This document shows positions 1-5,430 of a stretch of 6,696 bases of DNA, piece by piece. The position numbers and the translations under genes are program-made. Every line of letters begins with the position of its first letter. Within the stretch, counting starts at the first letter, position 1. This DNA comes from Porticoccaceae bacterium (lineage in GTDB: Bacteria; Pseudomonadota; Gammaproteobacteria; Pseudomonadales; Porticoccaceae), in NCBI GenBank assembly GCA_023255165.1, contig JALRJD010000371.1, positions 1 through 6,696 of the forward strand, given 5' to 3'. The notes beneath the pieces are model-generated. The model searched no databases, was not told the DNA's origin, and was given only the letters and a program-made list of their open reading frames with translations.

Positions 1-1125
1 ATCAAAGAGATTGAGCGAACCACCAACCACGATGTAAAAGCGGTGGAATATCTGATCAAAGAGACCATTGCCGACAATGCCGAACTCAATGCGGTAAGCG
101 AATTTGTGCACTTTGCCTGCACCTCGGAAGATATTAACAACCTCTCCCACGCACTGATGTTAAAAGAGGGACGCGACCAGGTTGCCCTGCCGGCGCTGCA
201 GGATATTGCCGATCAGCTGGCGGCCATGGGCCGTGATTTTGCCGATGTCCCCATGCTCGCCCGCACTCATGGCCAGACCGCATCGCCAACCACGGTTGGC
301 AAAGAGATCGCCAATGTCGCCTATCGACTACAGCGACAGATTACACAGATTGCCGCGGTGCCGTTGCTGGGCAAGATCAACGGTGCGGTCGGCAACTACA
401 ATGCCCATCTCTCCGCTTACCCGGAGATTGACTGGCAGGCCGTGGCGCAGAGTTTTATTGAGCAACTCGGCCTCGACTACAACCCCTATACCACGCAGAT
501 TGAGCCCCATGACTATATGGCTGAACTGTTTGATGGACTGGCCCGATCCAACACTATCCTGATCGATTTTGCCCGCGATATCTGGGGCTATATTTCCCTC
601 GGTTACTTCAAACAAAAAACCATTGCTGGTGAAGTGGGCTCGTCAACCATGCCGCACAAGGTCAACCCGATCGACTTCGAAAATGCCGAGGGCAATATGG
701 GGCTGGCCAATGCGCTATTTGGTCATCTCGCCGCCAAACTGCCCATCTCGCGCTGGCAGCGCGACCTCACCGACTCCACCGTGCTGCGCAATATGGGCGT
801 GGGCCTGGGCTACTCGATGATTGCCTACGCTTCGCTGAATAAAGGCATGGGTAAACTGCAGCTTAACGAAGACAAACTCGCCGCCGATCTCAATGCCAGC
901 TGGGAAGTTTTGGCTGAGCCGATTCAGACCGTTATGCGCCGTTACGGCATTGAAGAACCCTATGAAAAACTTAAGGCTCTGACTCGCGGCAATGTGATGG
1001 ATCAAGCGACTATTCAGCAGTTTATCGATAGCCTGGAGATTCCAGAGCAGGCTAAAAACGCTCTCAAGGCGATGACGCCTGGCTCTTACACAGGCAATGC
1101 TGCACAGCAAGCGAAAAATATTTAG
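1..1125 (+). CDS. purB: Adenylosuccinate lyase, 5'-truncated by window edge
   Basis: PurB performs two beta-eliminations in purine synthesis: SAICAR to AICAR plus fumarate, and adenylosuccinate to AMP plus fumarate. It is a cytosolic homotetramer. The frame is open from base 1 (IKEIERTTNHDVKAVEY), and alignment from memory with E. coli PurB (456 aa) makes window residue 1 equal to about residue 82. So about 81 residues are missing and 374 are present. Family hallmarks are visible: the ARTHGQ segment with the catalytic histidine at 268-270 (E. coli H171), and the fumarase/lyase signature GSSTMPHKVNP at 637-669, whose first serine (640-642) matches the mobile-loop catalytic S295. The regions RWQRDLTDSTVLRN and WEVLAEPIQTVMRRYG are also typical. 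The Met codon at 43 is internal and is not the start. The stop codon TAG (1123-1125) abuts the oxygenase gene, so the two are probably co-transcribed. I see no defect. Confidence 0.97.
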   Translation: MKEIERTTNHDVKAVEYLIKETIADNAELNAVSEFVHFACTSEDINNLSHALMLKEGRDQVALPALQDIADQLAAMGRDFADVPMLARTHGQTASPTTVGKEIANVAYRLQRQITQIAAVPLLGKINGAVGNYNAHLSAYPEIDWQAVAQSFIEQLGLDYNPYTTQIEPHDYMAELFDGLARSNTILIDFARDIWGYISLGYFKQKTIAGEVGSSTMPHKVNPIDFENAEGNMGLANALFGHLAAKLPISRWQRDLTDSTVLRNMGVGLGYSMIAYASLNKGMGKLQLNEDKLAADLNASWEVLAEPIQTVMRRYGIEEPYEKLKALTRGNVMDQATIQQFIDSLEIPEQAKNALKAMTPGSYTGNAAQQAKNI

Positions 1126-1127
1126 TG

Positions 1128-2063
1128 ATGACGCAAAGTATTCTTGGCGAGATCAGTGCAGCAGAGTTCCTCGCCGAGTACTGGCAGAAAAAGCCACTAC
1201 TGATTCGCGGCGCAATTGCCGACTTTCAACCGCCGATTGATGGCGACGAACTCGCCGGCCTGGCCCTTGAGCCAGAGGTGGAATCGCGCCTGGTGGTCGG
1301 CCGCGACTGGCAACTGGAACACGGCCCTTTTGAGCCTGAACGCTTCACCACATTGCCATCCAGTCACTGGACTTTACTGGTTCAGGCGGTTGATCTCTGG
1401 GTTCCCGAGGTTGCCGAGCTGCTCACCAGATTCGACTTTCTACCGCCCTGGCGGCTCGATGACATTATGGTCAGCTATGCGCAGGATGGCGGCAGCGTCG
1501 GCCCACATTTTGATTACTATGATGTGTTTCTGCTTCAAGGTGAGGGTACGCGCCGCTGGCAGATTGGCCAGCGTTGCGATGAACGGACTCCGCTGGCGGA
1601 TAATGCCGGTCTGAAAATTCTGGCTGATTTTGAACCCACCGATGAGTGGCTTTTGCAGCCCGGCGATATGCTGTATCTGCCGCCACAGTTTGCCCACCAT
1701 GGCGTTGCGGTGGGTAACTGCACCACATTTTCGGTTGGCTTTCGCTCGCCCGCCGCCAGCGAAATGCTCGATGATCTGGCTACCGAGCTGCTCAGCCGAG
1801 GTGGCGCGCCACGCTATCTAATTGACCCACCACTTACTCCGGAGCTGGCTCAGGGGCCAATTCCGGCGAGTTATATTGGCGAAGTGAAAAAGCTTTTATT
1901 AGACGCTTTGGATAATGATCAGATGCTGGCGGAATGGTTTGCCCAGTTTATGACCGCTCCAAAATACCCGATGCTGATCGATGAAACCGGTGAACAGCGC
2001 AGCGCTATGCTGCGCAATGCGGATGGCAGCATCAGTCACTACGAGAACGGTCTTAAGCGTTAA
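1128..2063 (+). CDS. roxA: Cupin/JmjC 2-oxoglutarate oxygenase, RoxA/YcfD type (ribosomal protein L16 arginine hydroxylase), short C-terminus
   Basis: This family of Fe(II)/2-oxoglutarate dioxygenases hydroxylates an arginine of ribosomal protein L16 (E. coli YcfD). With ATG 1128 the protein is 311 aa. The iron-binding facial triad is visible as H127-x-D129 (GPHFDYYDVF) and H190 (PPQFAHHG). R142 or R143 in GTRRWQIG would be the 2-oxoglutarate-binding arginine, and TFSVGFR closes the cupin fold. ELAGLALEPEVESRLV in the N-terminal part closely matches YcfD. E. coli YcfD is 373 aa with a C-terminal winged-helix domain; here the protein stops about 60 residues early, at GSISHYENGLKR. The other two forward frames close within about 15 bases of the stop, so a simple frameshift does not explain it. 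GTG 1125, overlapping the purB stop, is an alternative start. No clear Shine-Dalgarno sequence precedes either codon, which suggests coupling to purB translation. purB and ycfD are also near each other in E. coli. Confidence 0.9.
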   Translation: MTQSILGEISAAEFLAEYWQKKPLLIRGAIADFQPPIDGDELAGLALEPEVESRLVVGRDWQLEHGPFEPERFTTLPSSHWTLLVQAVDLWVPEVAELLTRFDFLPPWRLDDIMVSYAQDGGSVGPHFDYYDVFLLQGEGTRRWQIGQRCDERTPLADNAGLKILADFEPTDEWLLQPGDMLYLPPQFAHHGVAVGNCTTFSVGFRSPAASEMLDDLATELLSRGGAPRYLIDPPLTPELAQGPIPASYIGEVKKLLLDALDNDQMLAEWFAQFMTAPKYPMLIDETGEQRSAMLRNADGSISHYENGLKR

Positions 2064-2072
2064 ACTGACTCT

Positions 2073-3959
2073 CTAGTCCTTTGGGCTCTGCCGCTGAATA
2101 GCGACGCCTGATCCGGCACGGCGGTAGTCTGCGGTGCCATAAAGAATACTTTTTATAACAGGACGCTGAGGGCTCTCTACCCCGAGCCGCTGAGGGCTCT
2201 CTATTTCCTCTCGCTGAGGGGCCTCTATTTCCTCTCGCTGAGGGCTCTCTACCCCAAGCCGCTGAATGCTCTGAGTTGATCCCAGCACGCCGGTTTTATC
2301 ATCCAGCTGATGCCCCATTTCGCGCAACAGCCGCAGTGTATCCACTGAAATACCCGATTCATAAAACACCGAATCCGGCAGCCACTGGTGGTGAATACGA
2401 GCGGCCGCAGTTGCTTCGGCGACACTCATGTCAAAATCGACAATATTCAAAATCATCTGCATAACAATGGTAATAATGGTGCTGCCGCCCGGACTACCTG
2501 TGGCCAGGATTGGCTCATCGGCACGGTTAAACATAATGGTTGGCGTCATTGAAGAGAGCGGCCGCTTGCCGGGCTGGATAGCGTTGGCTTCACCACCGAC
2601 CAGACCATAGCCGTTGGGCGCTCCCGGCTTGGCCGAGAAATCATCCATTTCATTGTTGAGCAGAAAGCCGGCTCCGGCCACGGAGATACCGCTGCCGTAG
2701 GAGAAGTTTAATGTGTAGGTATTGCTGACCACATTGCCCCACTGATCCCAGGTGCTGAAATGGGTTGTCTCGGAACTCTCACTACCCAACGCGGAACCGA
2801 GCGTCGACTGACTCAGCCCGGGGCGAATATCCTCTGAGCGACTGGCGTGTTGCAGGTCAATTTGACCGCGCAGCAGTGCGGCATATTTTTTATCGGTTAA
2901 TTGCGCAACCGGCACCGGAAAGAAATCCGGGTCGCCGAGATATTGGCTGCGATCGGCATAGGCTCTGCGCATCGATTCCACCAGGCGGTGCAAATAGGCG
3001 GCGCTGTTATGGCCCAGCGAACGCAAATCCCAGCCCTCGAGAATATTCAGCATCTGAATCATATGCACACCACCTGAAGATGGCGGCGGCATGGCGCAAA
3101 CTCTGTTGTGGCGATAGTCACCACAGACCGGCGTGCGCTCGACAACCTGATAATTGGCCAGATCCTGCAAACTCATCAGGCCGCCATTGCGCTGCATCTG
3201 CGCCATTAAAAGGTCTGCGGTTCGGCCCTGATAAAACCCGGCGCGGCCTTTATCAGCGATGCGACCAAGTGTTTTCGCCAGATCGGGCTGAGCAAGAATC
3301 TCTCCTGGCTGATAGCCTGAACCATCGGCTTTATAAAAGTAGCCTTTCGAAGCGGGATCGTTTTGCAGGGTCTGCTTGCGCGCCAGCAGCGACTCGGAGA
3401 GATCGACACTAACCGCAAAACCATTGCGCGCCAGATCGATGGCCGGTTGCAATACCTGCTTGAGACTGAGTGTGCCGTAGTTATCCAGAGCGTGGATCAG
3501 CCCGGCGACGGTGCCCGGCACACCTGAAGAGTGAATGCTAAAGCGCGCGCGCAAATTGTCTACATCGCCCTCGGCATCGAGAAACATATCCTTGTAAGCA
3601 GAGGCCGGCGCCATTTCGCGATAGTCGATGGCAATGGTTTTGTTCTCTGCGGCCAGATGCACCAGCATAAAGCCACCGCCACCAATATTGCCCGCCCGGG
3701 GCAAGGTCACTGCCAGAGCAAAACCGGTTGCCACTGCCGCATCGATAGCATTGCCGCCACGGGAGAGGATATCCGCACCGACCTGGCTGGCGATCATTTC
3801 CTGAGAGACCACCATGCCGCTATTGCTGACCACCGGATGGAAACGCGCATTGGGATCCAGAATCGCCTTTTCACTGGCGGCGACCAGCGAACCATGCAGC
3901 ACTGAGCCAATGGAAAACCCGATCAGGATAACGACACGAAGAAAAAGATTATTAGTCAT
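2073..3959 (-). CDS. ggt: Gamma-glutamyltransferase (glutathione hydrolase), periplasmic, with C-terminal repeat insert
   Basis: GGT cleaves the gamma-glutamyl bond of glutathione and related compounds by hydrolysis or transpeptidation. It is made as an exported precursor that cuts itself into large and small subunits. The 628-aa protein opens with a signal peptide: R8, a hydrophobic stretch over about 9-27, and probable cleavage after VAA28. The substrate-binding arginine is in IDYREMAP (R114). PPPSSGGVHMIQMLNILE is at 291-308. The autoprocessing site is E397/T398, where T398 of TTHFSTWD becomes the N-terminal nucleophile of the small subunit. TLN (416-418), LLNNEMDDF (433-441), PLSS (467-470) and GSPGGS (488-493) match the small-subunit active site. 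Residues 567-598 are four 8-residue repeats inserted between GSTQSI and ILYGTAD, where homologues have only a short loop. On the minus strand GAGAG lies 10 nt before the ATG. The gene converges with roxA, 9 bp between stops, and I see no terminator there. Confidence 0.96.
   Translation of the reverse strand: MTNNLFLRVVILIGFSIGSVLHGSLVAASEKAILDPNARFHPVVSNSGMVVSQEMIASQVGADILSRGGNAIDAAVATGFALAVTLPRAGNIGGGGFMLVHLAAENKTIAIDYREMAPASAYKDMFLDAEGDVDNLRARFSIHSSGVPGTVAGLIHALDNYGTLSLKQVLQPAIDLARNGFAVSVDLSESLLARKQTLQNDPASKGYFYKADGSGYQPGEILAQPDLAKTLGRIADKGRAGFYQGRTADLLMAQMQRNGGLMSLQDLANYQVVERTPVCGDYRHNRVCAMPPPSSGGVHMIQMLNILEGWDLRSLGHNSAAYLHRLVESMRRAYADRSQYLGDPDFFPVPVAQLTDKKYAALLRGQIDLQHASRSEDIRPGLSQSTLGSALGSESSETTHFSTWDQWGNVVSNTYTLNFSYGSGISVAGAGFLLNNEMDDFSAKPGAPNGYGLVGGEANAIQPGKRPLSSMTPTIMFNRADEPILATGSPGGSTIITIVMQMILNIVDFDMSVAEATAAARIHHQWLPDSVFYESGISVDTLRLLREMGHQLDDKTGVLGSTQSIQRLGVESPQREEIEAPQREEIESPQRLGVESPQRPVIKSILYGTADYRRAGSGVAIQRQSPKD
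2166..2261 (-). repeat. In-frame 24-bp tandem repeat (4 units) inside ggt
   Basis: Four exact 24-bp units lie at 2166-2189, 2190-2213, 2214-2237 and 2238-2261. Each starts CTGAGGG on the + strand. They come in an A-B-B-A order. The outer A units encode RLGVESPQ and differ from each other by one base (CCCCGAGCCG versus CCCCAAGCCG). The inner B units encode REEIEAPQ or REEIESPQ and differ by two bases. Sequence on the 2262 side (CTGAATGCTCTGAGT) resembles the start of a unit and may be the source from which the array grew. Because 24 is a multiple of 3, copy-number change keeps the frame. Confidence 0.93.
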
Positions 3960-4195
3960 ATTGGCTTGGCTCTCAGGTCAAAAATTATTTCGCAACAGGC
4001 AATTACGCCCCATCTTGCAACGGGGGCTATCTTTTCCTATCCAGTCCCATAAGGCAACCTGGCCGGCGCGATAATCGTGCTTATTTTATTGTTCCCACAG
4101 ATTGAGTTTGCGGTGAATTGTGCGCACACTTGGCGTGCTGATTTTACACAGCGACCTTGTCACAAGGACTTTTATACTAACCATTTACACTGACT

Positions 4196-4654
4196 ATGCA
4201 GACTAAACCGACTATCCATGTTGAACAGACTACCTGGCAGACTGACGAACAGGCGATAAGAACCATTCGCACCGCGGTGTTTGTTGAAGAGCAAAATGTG
4301 CCAGTGGAAATCGACTTTGATGGCCTCGACGGCGAATGTATTCACTGGCTCGCCTACAGCGAAGACGGTCACCCTGTGGGCACCGGACGGCTGCTGCCTG
4401 ATGGCCACTTCGGCCGAATGGCGGTGTTAAAGCCAAATCGCAAGCGCGGAGTCGGTGATGCCATTATGCGTGCAGCAATTGCCACGGCTGCGGCAGCCAA
4501 TCTAGCCGAGATCTTTTTGCACGCCCAGCTCACTGCGCTGCCCTTTTATCAGGGACTTGGCTTTATTAGCTACGGTGAAGAGTTTCTTGATGCGGATATG
4601 CCGCATATCGCGATGCGGCTGGTAATGCAGGACAAAAAATTACAGGACAAATAA
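4196..4654 (+). CDS. GNAT-family N-acetyltransferase (ElaA/YjcF-like)
   Basis: This is a predicted cytosolic acetyl-CoA-dependent N-acetyltransferase of 152 aa; its substrate is unknown. The N-terminal IRTAVFVEEQNVPVEIDFDG (22-41), then H50, VGTGRLLPDGHFGRMAVL (61-78), the acetyl-CoA pyrophosphate-binding loop NRKRGVGDAIM (81-91), LHAQLTALPFYQGLGF (108-123) and a final MPHIAMRL (135-142) are the usual order for small ElaA/YjcF-like GNATs. The last eight residues, QDKKLQDK, fall inside a 15-bp tandem repeat and look like a repeat-derived tail beyond the domain. The gene diverges from ggt across 236 bp. I see no Shine-Dalgarno sequence before ATG 4196. A TATACT hexamer at 4173-4178 could be a -10 element giving a very short or absent leader, but I find no good -35 at a normal distance. 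Confidence 0.88.
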   Translation: MQTKPTIHVEQTTWQTDEQAIRTIRTAVFVEEQNVPVEIDFDGLDGECIHWLAYSEDGHPVGTGRLLPDGHFGRMAVLKPNRKRGVGDAIMRAAIATAAAANLAEIFLHAQLTALPFYQGLGFISYGEEFLDADMPHIAMRLVMQDKKLQDK

Positions 4655-4687
4655 TTACAGGACAAATAATTACGGGATAAACTCGCA
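4628..4687. repeat. 15-bp tandem repeat array, left copy (overlaps acetyltransferase stop)
   Basis: The unit is CAGGACAAATAATTA. The copies at 4643-4657 and 4658-4672 are identical. The copy at 4628-4642 differs by one base (A for T at position 9), and a decayed fourth copy starts at 4673. The acetyltransferase reads unit 1 as QDKKL and stops at the TAA inside unit 2, so that single A/T difference decides where the protein ends. The same unit, more degenerate, recurs at 5366-5425 in the same orientation. Confidence 0.9.
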
Positions 4688-4705
4688 TTGTTCCGGAGGG
4701 AATCG

Positions 4706-4801
4706 GTGAAATCAAAATTTCCAATTAATTATCAAAAGGTTAGAGATCGCTGCCGAATATCAAATTCGGCAAAACCCGCATGCGCGATATACAGATGTTA
4801 G
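4706..4801 (+). pseudogene. 5' fragment of a small gene split by a cassette insertion
   Basis: A Shine-Dalgarno GGAGG at 4695-4699 sits 6 nt before GTG 4706. From there the frame reads MKSKFPINYQKV and then runs into the cassette, ending at TAG 4799-4801 after 31 codons. Codon 12 is GTT (4739-4741), exactly at the proposed left cassette boundary (G4739 / T4740). If 4740-5252 is removed, codon 12 stays GTT and the frame continues directly into ATG 5255 and on to TAA 5375-5377, giving a 52-aa protein. I do not recognise the family. The stretch is AT-rich compared with the flanking housekeeping genes. The fragment may still be translated as a 31-residue peptide, whose stop lies shortly before the Shine-Dalgarno of the cassette gene. 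Confidence 0.6.
4751..4771 (+). other. Perfect 8-bp inverted repeat in cassette leader
   Basis: TGCCGAAT at 4751-4758 and ATTCGGCA at 4764-4771 can form an 8-bp stem with a 5-nt loop (ATCAA). It lies in the cassette leader, 39 nt upstream of the DUF1801 Shine-Dalgarno sequence. It is followed by AAAA on the + strand and has no T-run on either strand, so it does not look like an intrinsic terminator. A role in mRNA structure or stability is possible, but nothing shows it. Confidence 0.5.
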
Positions 4802-4809
4802 ATTTAATC

Positions 4810-4814
4810 GGAGG
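4810..4814 (+). promoter_or_regulatory. Shine-Dalgarno deciding a GTG start
   Basis: GGAGG at 4810-4814 lies 10 nt before GTG 4825. The upstream in-frame ATG codons at 4780 and 4795 have no comparable site. DUF1801 proteins usually begin close to a K-P-x-T-V-E-E-Y motif, which starts right after this GTG. The GTG is therefore preferred to the longer ATG start. Confidence 0.75.
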
Positions 4815-4824
4815 TAAAGGCTCA

Positions 4825-5187
4825 GTGAAACCTAAAACTGTTGAAGAATATATTTTGTTCAAACCGGCAGAGGTTCAAGAACGGTTGAATGAATTGCGTG
4901 CCTACCTGATAGAAGCCGACCCAGATGCGATTGATGAATTAAAGTGGGGTAAACCAGCTTTGGTTAATAATGGCATTCTCTATGTCTATGCCGCTGCAAA
5001 AAATCATATTAGTCTTCATCCGACACCTTCGGTTATCTCGCATTTGAAAAAGGAGCTTGGCTCTCGAATTTCATCGGAAAACACAATTCGCTTTTCTATC
5101 AATGAGCCTATTCCAAGAGAGCTGGTGAATAAAGTTGCAAACCAAAGAGCATATGAAAAGGAAACAATGGGAATCAAATGGAAATAA
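4825..5187 (+). CDS. DUF1801 protein (YdhG-like), cassette-borne
   Basis: From GTG 4825 the protein is 120 aa: MKPKTVEEYILFKPAEVQER at the N-terminus, an amphipathic helix LNELRAYLIEADPDAIDELK (21-40), then WGKPALVNNGILYVYAAAKN (41-60), HISLHPTPSVISHLKKEL and a C-terminal IRFSINEPIPRELVNKVANQR helix region. This order is that of the DUF1801/YdhG family, which shares a fold with YjbR/CyaY-like proteins. A Bacillus relative has been described as an iron chaperone, but function here is unknown. There is no signal peptide or membrane segment. Starting at ATG 4780 would add 15 unlikely residues. The gene fills an apparent integron cassette, the attC begins one base after its TAA, and its base composition is lower in GC than its neighbours, all in keeping with lateral transfer. 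No promoter is obvious within the cassette; transcription may come from the interrupted upstream gene. Confidence 0.85.
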   Translation: MKPKTVEEYILFKPAEVQERLNELRAYLIEADPDAIDELKWGKPALVNNGILYVYAAAKNHISLHPTPSVISHLKKELGSRISSENTIRFSINEPIPRELVNKVANQRAYEKETMGIKWK

Positions 5188-5258
5188 ATCTAACCAAAAG
5201 GCAGCATCGCCCTGCGGGCTGGACGCGCTAACGCGCCCCGCTGCTTTGGGCGTTATGT
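5188..5258 (+). other. attC recombination site (59-base-element-like)
   Basis: ATCTAAC at 5188-5194 fits the R'' consensus RYYYAAC. On the other side GTTATG at 5252-5257 holds the crossover point G5252/T5253. CAAA (5195-5198) can pair with TTTG (5245-5248), and GCAGC (5201-5205) with GCTGC (5240-5244). Two unpaired bases (A5199, G5200) on the left arm recall the extrahelical bases of attC. The centre has two small hairpins: GCCC/GGGC (5209-5212 with 5216-5219) and CGCG/CGCG (5224-5227 with 5232-5235, loop CTAA). The length, about 71 bp, is normal for attC. Confidence 0.75.
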
Positions 5259-5377
5259 TTAAAAAGGAAATTCGCCTGCCACAAGAAAATTCATCCTCTC
5301 CCATACAGCTAATCTCTGAAGAAGAAACAACCCCAGAAAGAATCGCCGAATTCATTGATATTCTTTCCGACAAATAA
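5253..5377 (+). pseudogene. 3' fragment of the split small gene
   Basis: Right after the cassette crossover point, TT (5253-5254) completes the GTT codon begun by G4739. ATG 5255 then opens 40 codons, MFKKEIRLPQENSSSPIQLI followed by SEEETTPERIAEFIDILSDK, ending at TAA 5375-5377. There is no convincing Shine-Dalgarno sequence before ATG 5255 in the present arrangement, so as it stands it may be silent. In the rebuilt 52-aa product the N-terminal third is lysine-rich and the last third is acidic with a likely helix (PERIAEFIDIL). I do not recognise it. The last codons (GACAAATAA) lie in the right-hand 15-bp repeat array, just as the acetyltransferase ends in the left one. The alternative is a second cassette whose ATG lies in GTTATG, but no attC follows. 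Confidence 0.55.
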
Positions 5378-5425
5378 TCACAGAACAAATAAACGCAGGA
5401 CCAATAATTGCAGGCTGAATAGTTG
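5366..5425. repeat. 15-bp tandem repeat array, right copy (degenerate)
   Basis: Four 15-bp units at 5366, 5381, 5396 and 5411 match the left-hand unit CAGGACAAATAATTA at 11, 11, 13 and 10 of 15 positions, in the same orientation and phase. The array begins within the last codons of the small 3' gene fragment and ends just before the rraA stop (CTA at 5431-5433). It fills the whole gap between these two convergent reading frames. I see no hairpin terminator for rraA in it. Confidence 0.75.
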
Positions 5426-5430
5426 AAAGG

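Larger units (their letters stand above)
4740..5252 (+). mobile_element. Solitary integron gene cassette carrying a DUF1801 gene
   Basis: The 513-bp unit has cassette anatomy: a TTAGAG left end after G4739, one forward gene filling most of it, and an attC-like site that starts one base after that gene's stop codon and ends at G5252 before TTATG. Joining the ends as in the free circle gives GTTAGA, an exact partner of TCTAAC at 5189-5194; in the integrated state only GTTA remains to pair. Hand-counted GC over 4861-5160 is about 42% (125/300), visibly lower than the flanking core genes. No integrase gene, attI or second attC is seen, and the gene upstream is an acetyltransferase, so this looks like insertion at a secondary site. 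A remnant of a larger array running outside the window is less likely. Confidence 0.72.

Noticed and set aside
2064..2072. Bidirectional terminator between roxA and ggt
   Set aside because: Only 9 bp separate the stop codons, and no GC-rich hairpin with a T-run is visible around them.
2765..3412. 215-codon open frame on the + strand opposite ggt
   Set aside because: It lies entirely antisense to a clearly conserved GGT catalytic region, has no recognisable domain and reads like a composition-driven shadow frame.
4143..4178. Sigma-70 promoter for the acetyltransferase gene
   Set aside because: TATACT at 4173-4178 could be a -10, but TTGTCA (4157-4162) is only 10 bp away and TTTACA (4143-4148) is 24 bp away, so no proper -35 fits. 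The rest of 3960-4195 shows nothing I can support.
4660..4739. A second attC or an attI just upstream of the cassette
   Set aside because: No RYYYAAC core with pairing L boxes is present before GTTAGAG, and no integrase gene is nearby.
4751..4771. Intrinsic terminator after the acetyltransferase gene
   Set aside because: The stem is good, but no T-run follows on either strand.
4780..4824. ATG 4780 or 4795 as the DUF1801 start
   Set aside because: Neither has a Shine-Dalgarno sequence, and the added residues do not match the family. GTG 4825 has GGAGG and gives the normal N-terminus.
5135..5254. Open frame from ATG 5135 running through the attC into the small gene fragment (80 aa in all)
   Set aside because: It overlaps the end of the DUF1801 gene out of frame and translates attC sequence. 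The native part most likely begins at the cassette boundary.
4628..5425. CRISPR array or insertion-sequence ends for the 15-bp repeats
   Set aside because: The units are directly adjacent with no spacers. There is no transposase or terminal inverted repeat, and the copies are too degenerate and too many for target-site duplications.
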